This document shows, piece after piece, positions 52,901 through 62,236 of a stretch of 64,000 bases of DNA. Position 1 is the stretch's first letter. Every line of letters starts with the position of its first letter. A model generated the notes under the pieces. The model was not told the DNA's origin and made no database searches. It saw only the letters and a list, made by a program, of their open reading frames with translations. Position numbers and translations under genes: made by a program. This DNA comes from Aulostomus chinensis (Eukaryota; Chordata; Actinopteri; Syngnathiformes; Aulostomidae), in contig JBBMOA010000014.1 in assembly GCA_037954235.1 (NCBI GenBank), positions 18,572,273 to 18,636,272 on the forward strand. The letters are read 5' to 3'.

Positions 52901-55900
52901 GTATGCGCATATACATGTACGCATACGTGTACGTATGCGCATATACATGTACGCATACGTGTACGTATGCGCATATACATGTACGCATACGTGTACGTAT
53001 GCGCATATACGCATACATATATGTACACGCATATACATATATACATACATATATGTATACGCATATACATATATACATACATATATGTATACGCATATAC
53101 ATACATACACATATATGTATACGCATATACATACATACACATACATATATGTATACGCATATACATACATACACATACATATATGTATACGCATATACAT
53201 ACATACACATACATATATGTATACGCATATACATACATACACATACATATATGTATACGCATATACATACATACACATACATATATGTATACGCATATAC
53301 ATACATACACATACATATATGTATACGCATATACATACATACACATACATATATGTATACGCATATACATACATACACATATATATGTATACGCATATAC
53401 ATACATACACATACATATATGTATACGCATATACATACATACACATACATATATGTATATGCATATACATACATACACACATACATATATACATACACAC
53501 ACACACACACATCTATATATAGACACACACACAGTGGGACAAAAAAGTATTTTGCGGCCACCGATTTTGCAACTAGTGCCACTTAAGATGAGAGGTCTGT
53601 AATGTTCATCATTGGTACACTTCAACTGTGAGGGACAGAATGAAAAAAAAAATCCAGGACATCACATTGTATGATTTTCAAAGGATTTATTTGTGTAATG
53701 GTGCAGAAAATAAGTTTTTATCACCTACAAACAAGCAAGAATTCTGGCCCTCACAGTTGTGTTTATTCTTCATTAAGAAGCTCTTCTATCCTCCACTCGT
53801 TACCTGTATTAATGACACCTGTTTGAACTTATCTGTATAAAAGACACCTGTCCACACCCTAAACAGTCAGACTGCAACCCTCTACCATGGCCAAGACGAA
53901 AGAGCTTGTTAAGGACACCAGGGACAAGATTGCACACCTGCACAAGACTGGGATGAGCCAATCAACAATAGGCAAGCAGCTTCCAATTATTAGAAAATGG
54001 AATAAATACAAGAGCACTGACAATCTCCCTCCACCTGGGGCTCCATGCAAGATCTCACCTCGTGGGGTACAAATAATCTTGGGAAAGGTGAGGAAACAGC
54101 CCAGAACTACATGGGGGAACTGGTCAATGACCTGAAGAGTTCTGGGACCACAGTAACAAAGGTTACTATTTGTAACACACTATGTCGTCATGGATTAAAA
54201 TCCTGCAGTGCTCGAAAGGTCCCCCTGCTTAAACCAGCACATGTCCAGGCCTGTCAAAAGTTTGCCAGAGACAAACTGGATGATCCAGAGGAGGATTGGG
54301 AGACTGTCATGTGGTCAGATGAGACCAAAATGGAACACTTTGGTAAAAACGCCACTTGCCATGTTTGGAGGGGGAAGAATGCCAAGTTGCATCCCAAGAA
54401 CACCATAGCCACTGTGAAGCATGGGGGTGGAAACATTATGCTTTGGGGCTGTTTTTCTGCGAAGGGGAGAGAACAACTGATCCGTATTAAGGAAAGGGTG
54501 ACTGGGGCCATGTATTGAGAGACTTTGGGCAAACACCTCCTTCCATCAGTTAGAGCATTGAGGATGAAACGTGGCTGGATCTTCCATCATGACAATGATC
54601 CCAAACACACCGCCCGGGCAACAAAGGAGTGGCTACGTAAAAAACATTTCAAGGTTCTGGGGTGGCCTCGCCAGTCTCTGGACCTCGATCCAATAGAGAA
54701 TCTGAGGAGGGAGTTGAAAGTCCATGTTGCCCAGCGAAAGCCCCAAAACATCACACCTCTTGAGAAGATCTGCATGGAGGAATGGGCCAAAGTACCAGCT
54801 ACAGTGTGTGCAGACCTGGTGAGGACCTACAGGAAACGTTTGACCTCTGTCATTGCCAAGAAGGGTTACATTACAAAGCATTGAGGTGAACCTCTGATAT
54901 TGATCAAATACTTATTTTCTGCACCATTATACAAATGGAAGATCATACAATGTGATTTCCTGGAATTTTTTTTTTTTTTTAAATTGTCCCTCACAGTTGA
55001 AGTGTACCAATGATGAACATTACAGACCCCATCTTTTTAAGTGGGACAACTCGCAGAATCGGTGGCCACCAAATATTTTTTGCCCCACTGTGTGTGTGTG
55101 TATATAAATAAAAGCACATTGCCCCAGGCTGCATTATTGTAAAATTAAAATCATTATCACTCAAATTGTTTCTCCCTCAATTTGGTAACATCAATCATAA
55201 ATGTTAGCGAGGCAGAATTTGATATAAATGCAACTAAGGCCATAGTAACCTTGAGAAAGGTTGTGGCATTTCTCCAAAATGAATCGACAGCTCATTTCTG
55301 GGATGCAAGATTTGAGTGGCAGATAAATTACCACACCTCGGGATGTTTAAAGAGACATTTTGAAAAAAAAAATTGGCTAGTAGCTAATTAAACAAACAAC
55401 AAGACAGCCTGTGTCATCTTGCATATTAACTCAGAAAACAATTCTAGAGTCCCTGAAAGCAGGCATTACTCCTTTAATCTAGACTGACCTGCAGTTGATG
55501 GGCTGGGAGTGATATATACTCATGCAATCACAATACAGTCACTGTGAGGGGTGATGTGATACCTACACTACTTGAAAAGTGTCATGAGATAACTTTTGTT
55601 GTGATTTGGTGCTGTACAACTGTAACTGAGCTGACTTGACTTGTGAAATAGTGATATTAGTTTTTGTTGTTTTGCACTTGTGTTTTTCATGTGTTATGTA
55701 TTCCTGGATTATGTCTGACTAAGAAATACGGAAGTAAAACAACACTTTACCGAAAGTATTTGACCCTATGCTAGTGCAACCATGTGAACAGTCTACTACA
55801 GAGAAGTTACTGACTATTTGCCAGACTTTATAACAACGTGCTTAGCTGGTTCGAAGGCATGTTTAGTTAGATCCTTATCATGTCCCACTTAAGCTCACAG

Positions 55901-58900
55901 TTGTGTTTGCCGGGCCGTCCCAAACTGCCTGATGCTGCTCTCTGTCTACCAGCCACGTCTTCACAGACGCTTCGGTACAGGAAGCGGACAGATGTCTCAG
56001 TCCTGCCCAAGGCTATGAGGCTCTTGTCCAGGGCCTTCCTTACCAACTTCCCATGGGACCGGACGACCCCCACCACCACCAACACATACACACACCCCAT
56101 GATTCAGCGTGTATATGTGTATACTTTAAAGCACGAAGCAGCCAAACAACTTCTCTCTGAATCCTCAAATAACTGGAGGAGGTTACAAAAGGTTAAAATG
56201 GCAGTGGATGTGCTTACGTTCCTTTTGCAAAAACAAAAGGGGGAGACATATTTGATGATGAGTGGGGGTTGGATTAAAAAGTGCGGGTAGGGTGAGGATA
56301 ACGGAGAGACTGACTGAGGCAACTGACAAAAAGCAAAAGCACAGCCAAATGTAAAATAATGTAAGAACATAAAAAGAAATCGTGGGAGATGACCACCCAA
56401 CAACCTCTCTTACTGGAATCACCTCTCAAGGCAACAAACCCCATGTTTAGCTTGTAAATGTTTAACCGTCCCTAAACACCATAAAAGTCACTGTGGAACC
56501 TGACTGAAAGCTTTCTCTCTCTGCCCCCCTGGCTACTTCTAGTTGATCCGTCCTCCTCCCCACCCCCTCCTATTTTCATCCCCTCAGCTCCTCCTGGTGG
56601 ATGCTGGGCATATGCCACAGTGCCACTCCCTCTCCTTTTTCAATCTGGCCCTCAGCTTTGTGACAGCCATCAATCAGCCGCTGATGCCATGGCGACGGGG
56701 CCCCTTGGGGAGCGTTCATCAGCCCCAGCGTGAAAACACCAGGGCTTTACGAGCGCTGACGACTAACCAAGCAGCACTCACCTCCCCCACACCTAGACAA
56801 AGGCTATGGTCCAAGGACTAGTACTGTCCACACACACACACGCACGCACGCACACACGCACGAACACACACACACACACACCCACGCCTGACCCCCCCCA
56901 TACATCCACAAATGAACACAAGGAGAACCTACATTGGATTGAAGGGCAACCGCAAGATGTCGGGGGGAACCGCAGAGAACGCTCCACACCACGGCAGTAC
57001 AGACTCCTTTTCCCTCATTCACTCACTTAGTGCTTCCCATATTATAGGAATTAATCTCACTACTCGATTTTCACTGATAATTCTTTCAAAACAGATCTGG
57101 GAATGTTTCTCCACAGTAAAAAATCATCTTATAAAAATGAGGACAATATTCCGTATTTCATGTGTAAAAGCTTGAATTTTTTTTTCAAATGGAGAGCATT
57201 CTGAAAGGAAAACACAACACGACAGACATTACCATCAGTTACCAGGAAGTGAGGGGGTGAATGAAAGCTTCAAGTAAAAAGCGTCCTGATTTGTCAGTAG
57301 AAGTGGGAATAATAAGGAATGTGCTTATTGAAAGGGCAGAGCCACACTGTAGCCTCTCTCCTCCTGGCTCCCAGGTCACCTGCCAGATCAGGAGGCTCGT
57401 TACCCTGACAACCCTATCTGCCAAGAACAGGACCAACATCTCAATTTTAACCCTTTCCTGCTGGTAACATCACAGATATACATGCAAACTGTCAGTATGA
57501 CAGGATTCCTCAACTTTGTTCTTTTAGAGTTTTGGGTTGTTTTTTTTTTAAATACACGTCGGCTGCACAAAGCCTGTCTATTTATTTCTGAGACATAAAG
57601 GTGGGAAGAAGAGAAGCCTCTGAGAAACAGTTCATGCTTTCTTTAATCCACATGATGGTCTCTTTTGAAGTTTTGTTTGAATACTGACTTAAAGACAGGA
57701 ACAAAAACCTTATCTCCAAAACTGCATAATTATCAACATGCAAATTACCCATAACCTGTGATTATGAAAGCGCTTGTGTAAGAAAAGCAATAAACTCATT
57801 AGTAATGCATCTTAAACTGCGTCTACAGTATTCACACTTTCAAATGTAGGGTTCACAAAGAGGTTCTGCACAGCAGGTCAACTGTGTGTGTATTAAGTCT
57901 CAGACTTAGTTATGGAGCGTCCTCACGGTGTGGCGTGGGGGGAGTGCACCAGACAGGTCTGACTCAGGACATGCTGACATCAGCATCATTTTCCCAGAAG
58001 CCCATAAAGCTCATTGTCGTGCACATCAATTGACCCAACGACGCGGGGTCAAGATGACCGGTCGTAAATTTGAGAGAAGAAAAATATATTGCCACTACAA
58101 AAAAATGCAGTGGGGATAAAAAGGCTTTTATCTCTGAAATAGAAAATAAAATAAAAAAGAGGAACTTGACAAATTCTGACCAAGAATAAGGAGATAAAAC
58201 AAAAAGGCATTTTATTCTGATGGCTACGACATTTGAAAATTTAAAAAAGACAGACTGCACAATCAAATGTACAGGCATGTTATTTACCCTTCTCTCCATC
58301 TTTGCTAGAAATGTTGGAATCCTTGTTCTTTAGAAGACAAGACTTTCCGTGTTAGCATTACTCACGTAATCGTGGAAGGCTTTCGCTTCACTGGAGTGGT
58401 CACATGTCTCTCTCCTCTCTGGTGCGGCACAATATAAGTCCCAGAATACACTGTGGACAAGGCAAGCCGTGAACAAACAAGACCACACAAACAACCCAGG
58501 GACATGTTTACAGGGAGATGAGAACATGATCACTTACCACCACCAAGAATGCAGGAATCCAGGGGGTTCTCCAAGTGTTATGTTTTTCTCCCATCGGATC
58601 TAGGAAGGATTTTAAATTTTATTTTTCTTTGCTATATAATACAGTCTTTACAATAGCTTTACATTAAGTATTTTATAAGAACAAAATATGGTACTTAAAT
58701 TCCACATACCTCTGATAAAAAGGTCTGTGCAGACTTCTGTGCTCCTATATGTAGCAAATACTCATAGACATACAGAGCCAACCTGTGGAAAACAAATTCA
58801 ACAATTTGTGAAAAAAACAAAAATGAACAGGCTATCTTCAACAGTGAACAGGCCATGGGAACAATGGTTACCAAATAGACTGCCAAACATTTAAATGTAG

Positions 58901-59445
58901 ACTGAAGCTATGCAAATGTTCGCTACAAGAAAGTCTTAAAGCTTCAGTCTAATTTAATGATGATGCCAAACATATAAAAACACACCGGGCTGCTGTGTGC
59001 TAGCTAACATCAGGTACCTGGTGGCACTGATGGGGGTGAAGGGAATAAAAACGGAGCCTATCCACAGCTCAACAATGTAGTGTAGCAAGACCATGTTATT
59101 GTTTTCTCGTATCCGCGCTCTCGACTGAATAAACGCACAACAGAGCATAACAGCCGCTTGAAATACCACCCAACGAATATGTCGTGGATGTCTAAGGAGG
59201 TAACAATAAGCAAAAGGTAGTCGAAACACAGCTCAGGGAAGGAATGGCGAGCAGACAAGGCGGTTCATTCAATTCCTTTCTCGGTAGGAGGAAATCGCCT
59301 CTTGCTAGTCCGTCCAGCGAACAACAGAGAGCAGGAGGGAGCAACTTACGAGGCTAATAACACACAAGAATAAACGTTTCCGAGCTTACTTTTCTCGTGC
59401 TTGGCCATCCGATGGCACCGGAGTGCCTTTTCCTTTAGGGAACAT
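44518..59445 (-). CDS. ssbp3: Single-stranded DNA-binding protein 3 (LDB1 cofactor), complete, 18 exons
   Basis: Eighteen exons on the minus strand join with perfect phase to 1152 nt (383 aa; human SSBP3 is 388 aa). Residues 1-92 form the LUFS/LisH region (LALYVYEYLLHIGAQKSAQ, RWEKNITLGEPPGF, HSWWCVFWDLYCAAPERR), which binds LDB1. Residues 93-340 are Pro/Gly/Met-rich (MPGGPMPPGFFQ, MNGSLG, EPHHMN). The C-terminus ends SPTMTMSV as in all SSBP2/3/4 proteins. In the nucleus SSBP3 stabilises LDB1-LIM homeodomain complexes and helps activate their targets. SSBP3 is chosen over SSBP2/4 by the neighbouring dio1 and acot11 and the GSGDMDG wording. The gene contains a Tc1 transposon and a large satellite in intron 4 but all exons are intact. 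Confidence 0.94.
44727..44828 (-). CDS. ssbp3: ssbp3 exon 17
   Basis: Residues 341-374, NSPNNLSGISNPPGTPRDDG then ELSGNFLHSFQSEN. Acceptor TCTTAG ends at 44829; donor GTAAGT at 44726. Confidence 0.96.
44914..44942 (-). CDS. ssbp3: ssbp3 exon 16 (29-nt microexon)
   Basis: Residues 331-340, GSGDMDGMNK. Acceptor TTTTAG ends at 44943; donor GTAAAT at 44913. Human has GSGDIDGLPK at this place. Confidence 0.93.
45078..45156 (-). CDS. ssbp3: ssbp3 exon 15
   Basis: Residues 305-331, FPMGPGSDGPLGAMAGME then PHHMNGSLG. Acceptor TTCCAG ends at 45157; donor GTAACA at 45077. Confidence 0.96.
45334..45398 (-). CDS. ssbp3: ssbp3 exon 14
   Basis: Residues 283-304, DSNNSGDNLYTMINTGPGNR then NN. Acceptor TTCCAG ends at 45399; donor GTAAGT at 45333. 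Confidence 0.95.
45470..45518 (+). mobile_element. SINE tail fragment inside ssbp3 intron 13
   Basis: GCTGCCCCTGTGACCC, then CCCCGGATAAGCAGAAGAAA and ATGGATAGATGG. It matches the shared tail of the SINEs elsewhere in the window and fills over a third of the 137-bp intron. Confidence 0.6.
45536..45590 (-). CDS. ssbp3: ssbp3 exon 13
   Basis: Residues 265-283, GASGGGGPPGTPIMPSPA. Acceptor TTGAAG ends at 45591; donor GTGAGT at 45535. Confidence 0.95.
45678..45713 (-). CDS. ssbp3: ssbp3 exon 12 (36-nt microexon)
   Basis: Residues 253-264, MPYSSPSPGAYG. Acceptor TTTCAG ends at 45714; donor GTGAGA at 45677. Phase 0 on both sides, so it can be skipped without a frameshift. Confidence 0.92.
45971..46019 (-). 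CDS. ssbp3: ssbp3 exon 11
   Basis: Residues 236-252, GPGTGRPWPNPNNANS. Acceptor ATTTAG ends at 46020; donor GTGAGT at 45970. Confidence 0.95.
46115..46179 (-). CDS. ssbp3: ssbp3 exon 10
   Basis: Residues 215-236, NFGGGMRPPHNTMGPGMPGV then N and a split Met codon. Acceptor TTGCAG ends at 46180; donor GTGAGC at 46114. Confidence 0.95.
46407..46480 (-). CDS. ssbp3: ssbp3 exon 9
   Basis: Residues 190-214, HPNLGPMQRMSGPRG then MGPMGPGPQ. Acceptor TAACAG ends at 46481; donor GTAGGC at 46406. Confidence 0.95.
46570..46633 (-). CDS. ssbp3: ssbp3 exon 8
   Basis: Residues 169-190, PPGGGPGPHPMLPNMDPTRP then Q. Acceptor CTGTAG ends at 46634; donor GTGTGA at 46569. Confidence 0.94.
46886..46931 (+). 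repeat. (GT)n microsatellite abutting ssbp3 exon 7 donor
   Basis: About 23 GT units on the plus strand; in the ssbp3 transcript this is (CA)n starting about five bases after the GT of the donor. Confidence 0.95.
46936..46998 (-). CDS. ssbp3: ssbp3 exon 7
   Basis: Residues 148-168, SFMSPRFAGGPRGPPIRMG then NQ. Acceptor CATAG ends at 46999. The donor GTAGAA at 46935 is followed immediately by a (CA)n tract. In-frame 63 nt exon. Confidence 0.94.
47243..47317 (-). CDS. ssbp3: ssbp3 exon 6
   Basis: Residues 123-147, GPPGPQGSPHPQPPP then NSMMGPHSQ. Acceptor CCGCAG ends at 47318; donor GTAATT at 47242. In-frame 75 nt exon. Confidence 0.94.
48458..48547 (-). CDS. ssbp3: ssbp3 exon 5
   Basis: Residues 93-122, SAAAAPSPVMGGMPPGDG then MPGGPMPPGFFQ. 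Acceptor GTCAG ends at 48548; donor GTCAGT at 48457. 90 nt, phase 0. Confidence 0.95.
49381..49415 (+). repeat. CA/CG alternating repeat
   Basis: ACAC and GCACGC units in ssbp3 intron 4. Confidence 0.9.
51123..51491 (+). mobile_element. tRNA-derived SINE, head type A, near full length
   Basis: A-box-like CAGTGGTCAGCAC near 51131 and a perfect B box GGTTCGAGTCC at 51170-51180 form a tRNA-like Pol III head. A body follows (GTGGAGTTTGCATGTTCTCC, CTCCCACAGTCCAAAGACAT, GTGAATGGTTGTCTGTCTC). The tail is GCCCTGCGATGGACTGGTGACCC, GGATAAGCAGTGTAGAAAATGG and (GGAT)n. It is an insertion in ssbp3 intron 4. The tail is shared with the type-B SINEs of this window. Confidence 0.85.
52290..53531. repeat. 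Alternating purine-pyrimidine satellite block (58-, 32- and 34-bp units)
   Basis: Three arrays in order. A 58-bp unit appears twice (52413 and 52471). A 32-bp unit (built on GTATGCGCATGTACATGTAC) occurs about 8-10 times from about 52600 to 53000. A 34-bp unit (built on GTATACGCATATACATACAT) occurs about 10 times from about 53050 to 53465. Almost every base alternates purine and pyrimidine, and many units are self-complementary (GCATACG with CGTATGC). This is Z-DNA- and cruciform-prone DNA. Long open frames across it are not genes. Confidence 0.95.
53532..55090 (+). mobile_element. Tc1/mariner (DD34E) transposon, degenerate
   Basis: Long terminal inverted repeats of about 190 bp: left 53532-53722 beginning CAGTGGGACAAAAAAGTATT, right 54901-55090 ending ATTTTTTGCCCCACTG. 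They share a GGTCTGTAATGTTCATCATT block and GTACACTTCAACTGTGAGGG. The element is about 1.56 kb, the normal Tc1 size, and holds a broken transposase. Both outer edges run into (AC)n/(TG)n, so the TA target duplication cannot be read cleanly. It sits in ssbp3 intron 4 next to the satellite. Confidence 0.92.
53887..54884 (+). pseudogene. Tc1-like transposase, disrupted
   Basis: The N-terminal helix-turn-helix part starts MAKTKELVKDTRDKIAHLHK. It lacks some residues after GKQLP and shifts frame at about 54105-54118. The catalytic part has WSDETK (first Asp), HHDNDPKHTA (second Asp) and DPIENL (Glu), with 34 residues between the second Asp and the Glu. A TGA at 54516-54518 interrupts it after GAMY. 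The end is TSVIAKKGYITKH and a stop. The two breaks and the deletion make it inactive. It would cut and paste its own element by binding the terminal repeats. Confidence 0.9.
56828..56880 (+). repeat. (AC)n / GCACGC compound repeat
   Basis: Alternating purine-pyrimidine microsatellite in ssbp3 intron 4. Confidence 0.92.
58366..58450 (-). CDS. ssbp3: ssbp3 exon 4 (end of LUFS domain)
   Basis: Residues 64-92, VFWDLYCAAPERRETCDHSS then EAKAFHDY. Acceptor CCACAG ends at 58451; donor GTGAGT at 58365. Confidence 0.96.
58538..58599 (-). CDS. ssbp3: ssbp3 exon 3
   Basis: Residues 44-64, IRWEKNITLGEPPGFLHSWW. Acceptor CCTAG ends at 58600; donor GTAAGT at 58537. Confidence 0.96.
58710..58782 (-). CDS. 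ssbp3: ssbp3 exon 2 (LisH motif)
   Basis: Residues 19-43, LALYVYEYLLHIGAQKSAQ then TFLSE. Acceptor CCACAG ends at 58783; donor GTATGT at 58709. Confidence 0.96.
59390..59445 (-). CDS. ssbp3: ssbp3 exon 1 (coding part)
   Basis: ATG at 59445; encodes MFPKGKGTPVPSDGQAREK (residues 1-19, the last codon split). GTAAGC donor at 59389. Matches MFAKGKGSAVPSDGQAREK of human. AACAATG start context. Confidence 0.95.
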
Positions 59446-59583
59446 TGTTTAGTATGGGAGAACGGCCGCCTTCTTCCGTTTTTTTCTCTATTTCATCTGT
59501 CAGATCATCGCGGCCGCGACCCTCTCGCACTCCAACCGCACTCCTCCTCACCCGACAACTCAACCGAGCCTGGTCCGGGGGGA

Positions 59584-59626
59584 AGAGGCGGGGGCCATAT
59601 CTTGATTGATGCTCCCACTAGCCAAT
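59584..59626 (-). promoter_or_regulatory. ssbp3 promoter elements: GC box and CCAAT box
   Basis: GAGGCGGGGGC at 59584-59594 (Sp1-type GC box) and CCAAT at 59622-59626, 140-180 bases upstream of the ssbp3 ATG in CpG-rich DNA. No TATA box. Both boxes can act in either direction. Confidence 0.45.
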
Positions 59627-60052
59627 GAACACGCGTTCTCCCATTTAAGGTCTGCCTCTCTAGTTCAAGCTTGGAGACGGTGACTGGCCATAAGGAAGGC
59701 GCTGATCCTCATCAGCCCCTCTGAGATGGTTTGCCTCATCTAATGCACTGTAAAAGCACAACAAATAGTTTTATAAATTTAAATATACGTATATATGTCG
59801 CGTGTCCCTCGGCCTTGTATTTTAATGATTTTAAGATACATTTATTGACGTATGAAGTCCCGTGTCTAGTTTGTCTGATCATTTTTTACTGGAAGCAGAT
59901 GAGTGTAAATTTCTACTTTTATTTATATTTAAAGAACAGTCAATAAGCAATCGAAATAATAAGGAGGATGTTCCACATCACCATAATTGTATTGGGATAA
60001 AGACAAAATCCTTACAAATAGAAATTAATTTAACTTTAAAACATGTGTAACC

Positions 60053-60273
60053 TGGGGGGCAGCATGGCTCGGAGGTAGACTTGCCGTCTAGCAACCGAAG
60101 GGATGCTGATTCGATCCTCACACATTTCCTTGACCATGTCGAAGTGTCTTTGAGAAAGATACTTGGCCTCTGATGGCCCTGCGACGGACGGGTGACCCGT
60201 CGAGGGTGAACCCCGCTTCGCATCCGCGACCCCCAACGGATAAGCGGTATAGTTAATGGCCGGACGGATGGAG
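60053..60273 (+). mobile_element. tRNA-derived SINE, head type B
   Basis: GGGGGGCAGCATGGCTC start, CCGTCTAGCAACCGAAGGG, a B-box-like GCTGATTCGATCC near 60105, GACCATGTCGAAGTGTCTTTG, GCCCTGCGACGGACGGGTGACCC, GGATAAGCGGTATAG and a GGACGGATGG end. Confidence 0.82.
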
Positions 60274-60599
60274 AATTCACCCTACTTAAATGCTATTAGG
60301 AATTTGATTCGTCTGTTTTTTCGCAAACTAGGAAAAAGTTGCTGAAATTTTGGAGCTCTGAAAAGTTACAGATCGCAACAGTTCAATTTACCGATTTAAT
60401 GTGGAGAGAGGACGGGATCCTCAATTTGCTCAAATTATTTGTATATATAAGCTATTAGTCGAGTAAAACTTCCACCTTAAAAATGTGCACGTAGCTGAAA
60501 GTATTAGGGGTAGGTCTCTCTCCCTCCAGCGGTGAGACCCGTCAGTGAATCAGGAGTGTGTGTCCGTGACGTGTTTGTGAAGTTGTTAGTGAGGAATGG

Positions 60600-60719
60600 G
60601 TGAAATAAAGAACCTCCATCCGTGTCATCGGCTGCTCTCTCCCAGCCGGATTTAAAGCTTTGTAGTCGACTGATTTGCATTCGTCTTCAACTTCACCACC
60701 AACTTCAGCTCACTTGTCG
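60600..60719 (+). other. Probable acot11 non-coding first exon (5' end uncertain)
   Basis: A consensus donor GTAAGC at 60720 follows a leader without long reading frame (CTTCACCACCAACTTCAGC...). The orientation matches the coding exons at 62228. The 5' end is not defined by any motif. Confidence 0.45.
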
Positions 60720-62227
60720 GTAAGCCTTTTTATTTCGTTGTTTTTTTTTTTTCATTACTAACTTTGGTGTGACGTTTGTTTACTCACCGGTGAAGTTTCG
60801 CAGTGTTTGACAAATGAAACTGGATACATGCATACACGGGTGCAGATATCCACGGTGCATGTTGTGGTATGCTGCATTTCTAGAAGTCCATTTAAAGGTC
60901 ACTGTAACGCCTGCCATCGATAACAGGACAGACAGGTGATCATGTCTGCCCCCCTGCAGCCCAAGTTGGAGCATTCAGTTTCCATTCATACCCAATTTAG
61001 AAGCATGACTTGTTAGTTTTTACATGTTCGTTCATGTCAGTTTAACTTGTTCCAGCCTGCAGATCACGTTGAATTCATTTTAGAACTGCTCTAGTCAAAG
61101 CTTGTAGGTTGCAAAGAGGTATTTCCGTTTAGTTACCAGTTCCAGAAAATGCTGTTTAGCAACTCCTTAGTCCACAATCTGAGTTAAAGCACCTTATGCT
61201 GTGGTAAGGTGACTGTGCGGTTTTTGAGATTCAGAAGGCCTAGTGCATGAAATCTAAATATGGCAATATTTTAAATATCTTTCATGGTTTTGAGTCAACA
61301 TGGAATTTACTGTGTAGAAGGAGCATTTTGTAGCCCCAATAGCTAAAAATATTGTTAAATGAGTGAATGACAAATAAGTCTAAGGGGATTTCTTTGATCA
61401 AAACATTTTTTGTAAGTCTTTACAAAATATGTCTTGGATTATGATTTTCAGGAGTTAATCTCTCTAAAGGAAAGAGATCTGGTATTCGATTCAGAAACAT
61501 CTGAAAGTTTGTAGGGGATATGAGTGGTTTGCCCTTAAATAAATGCTTCTTTTAAAAATGTATTTCAAGAATCAGAAGCAGGTCTCTCTTTTAAAAAGCC
61601 TTATTAATTTAAGCAAAATTAAATGTTCTTTAATTAAGGCTATAAATCGCAACTGTGGTCCAGAGTAGTCTTACAGGTCTATATGGGGTCTAATGTAAGG
61701 GTTCCCTACCCCTTGTGAACAGTCTCTGTGACATTTATAGATGTTGCTATAAAATTCATAAAATGCTTGGGTAATCTCTTGTGGGTGACAAGGTTTTTTT
61801 CTTGACAGTGAATTACTCTTTTTGGCTCAGGAAAATTGAGTAGGTAGAGTTGGTGGGTTTTTTTTTTGGTGGGTTTTATTAAAGCAAAATTGAAAATGTA
61901 AAATTATTGGAGACTTGTTCTAAGACTTATCCAGATTGCTGTTAAACCTTTACATTAAAATATATTCCAGATGTGAGAAGATGTTTGTCACTGAATATGT
62001 TTTATTGGTGAGCTTTATAATGAATAATAGAATCAGAAAACTCGCGACACGTGAAGCTGTTGTAAGACTTTTTAGGTATGTATCTAATGATGCTACTTCT
62101 GTTGTCAGTTGGATCAAATACTACAGTAGTACTTCTTCATATTTCATTCAATATCTGACACCAATAACAAAGTGGAAGGTGTCTTGTTCTTCTATGACAC
62201 ATTTTCTTGTATTTTCCCCGTGCGCAG
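60720..62227 (+). other. acot11 intron 1 (inferred)
   Basis: A 1.5 kb AT-rich stretch between the proposed leader and the first coding exon. It holds T runs at 60742 and 61858 and nothing else recognised. Confidence 0.5.
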
Positions 62228-62236
62228 GTGCGAGTT

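Larger units (their letters stand above)
48548..58365 (-). other. ssbp3 intron 4 (9.8 kb)
   Basis: The largest ssbp3 intron. It contains CA/CG-rich repeats (49381-49415, 56828-56880), a SINE (51123-51491), the alternating purine-pyrimidine satellite (52290-53531), a Tc1 element (53532-55090) and a weak retroelement-like patch (55880-56060). AT-rich patches with homeobox-like cores suggest possible regulatory elements. No extra ssbp3 exon seen. Confidence 0.7.
59446..60600. other. Head-to-head spacer between ssbp3 and acot11
   Basis: The first 200 bases are GC- and CpG-rich (ssbp3 promoter/5' leader). A type-B SINE (60053-60273) follows, then AT-rich DNA up to the acot11 leader. No gene seen. 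Confidence 0.65.

Noticed and set aside
52600..53465. Regular 32-34 bp repeats that look like a CRISPR array
   Set aside because: Units are contiguous with no unique spacers, and the DNA is vertebrate.
52290..53625. Open frames of 195-430 residues on both strands, rich in Tyr, Cys, Val and His
   Set aside because: They follow from an alternating purine-pyrimidine satellite in which stop codons cannot occur; no domain, no start logic, no splice signals.
55880..56060. Coding exon open on both strands (RYRKRTDVSVLPKAMRLL... on plus)
   Set aside because: No splice sites fitting a gene. The wording faintly recalls the C-terminal end of LINE proteins, but it is too short to call.
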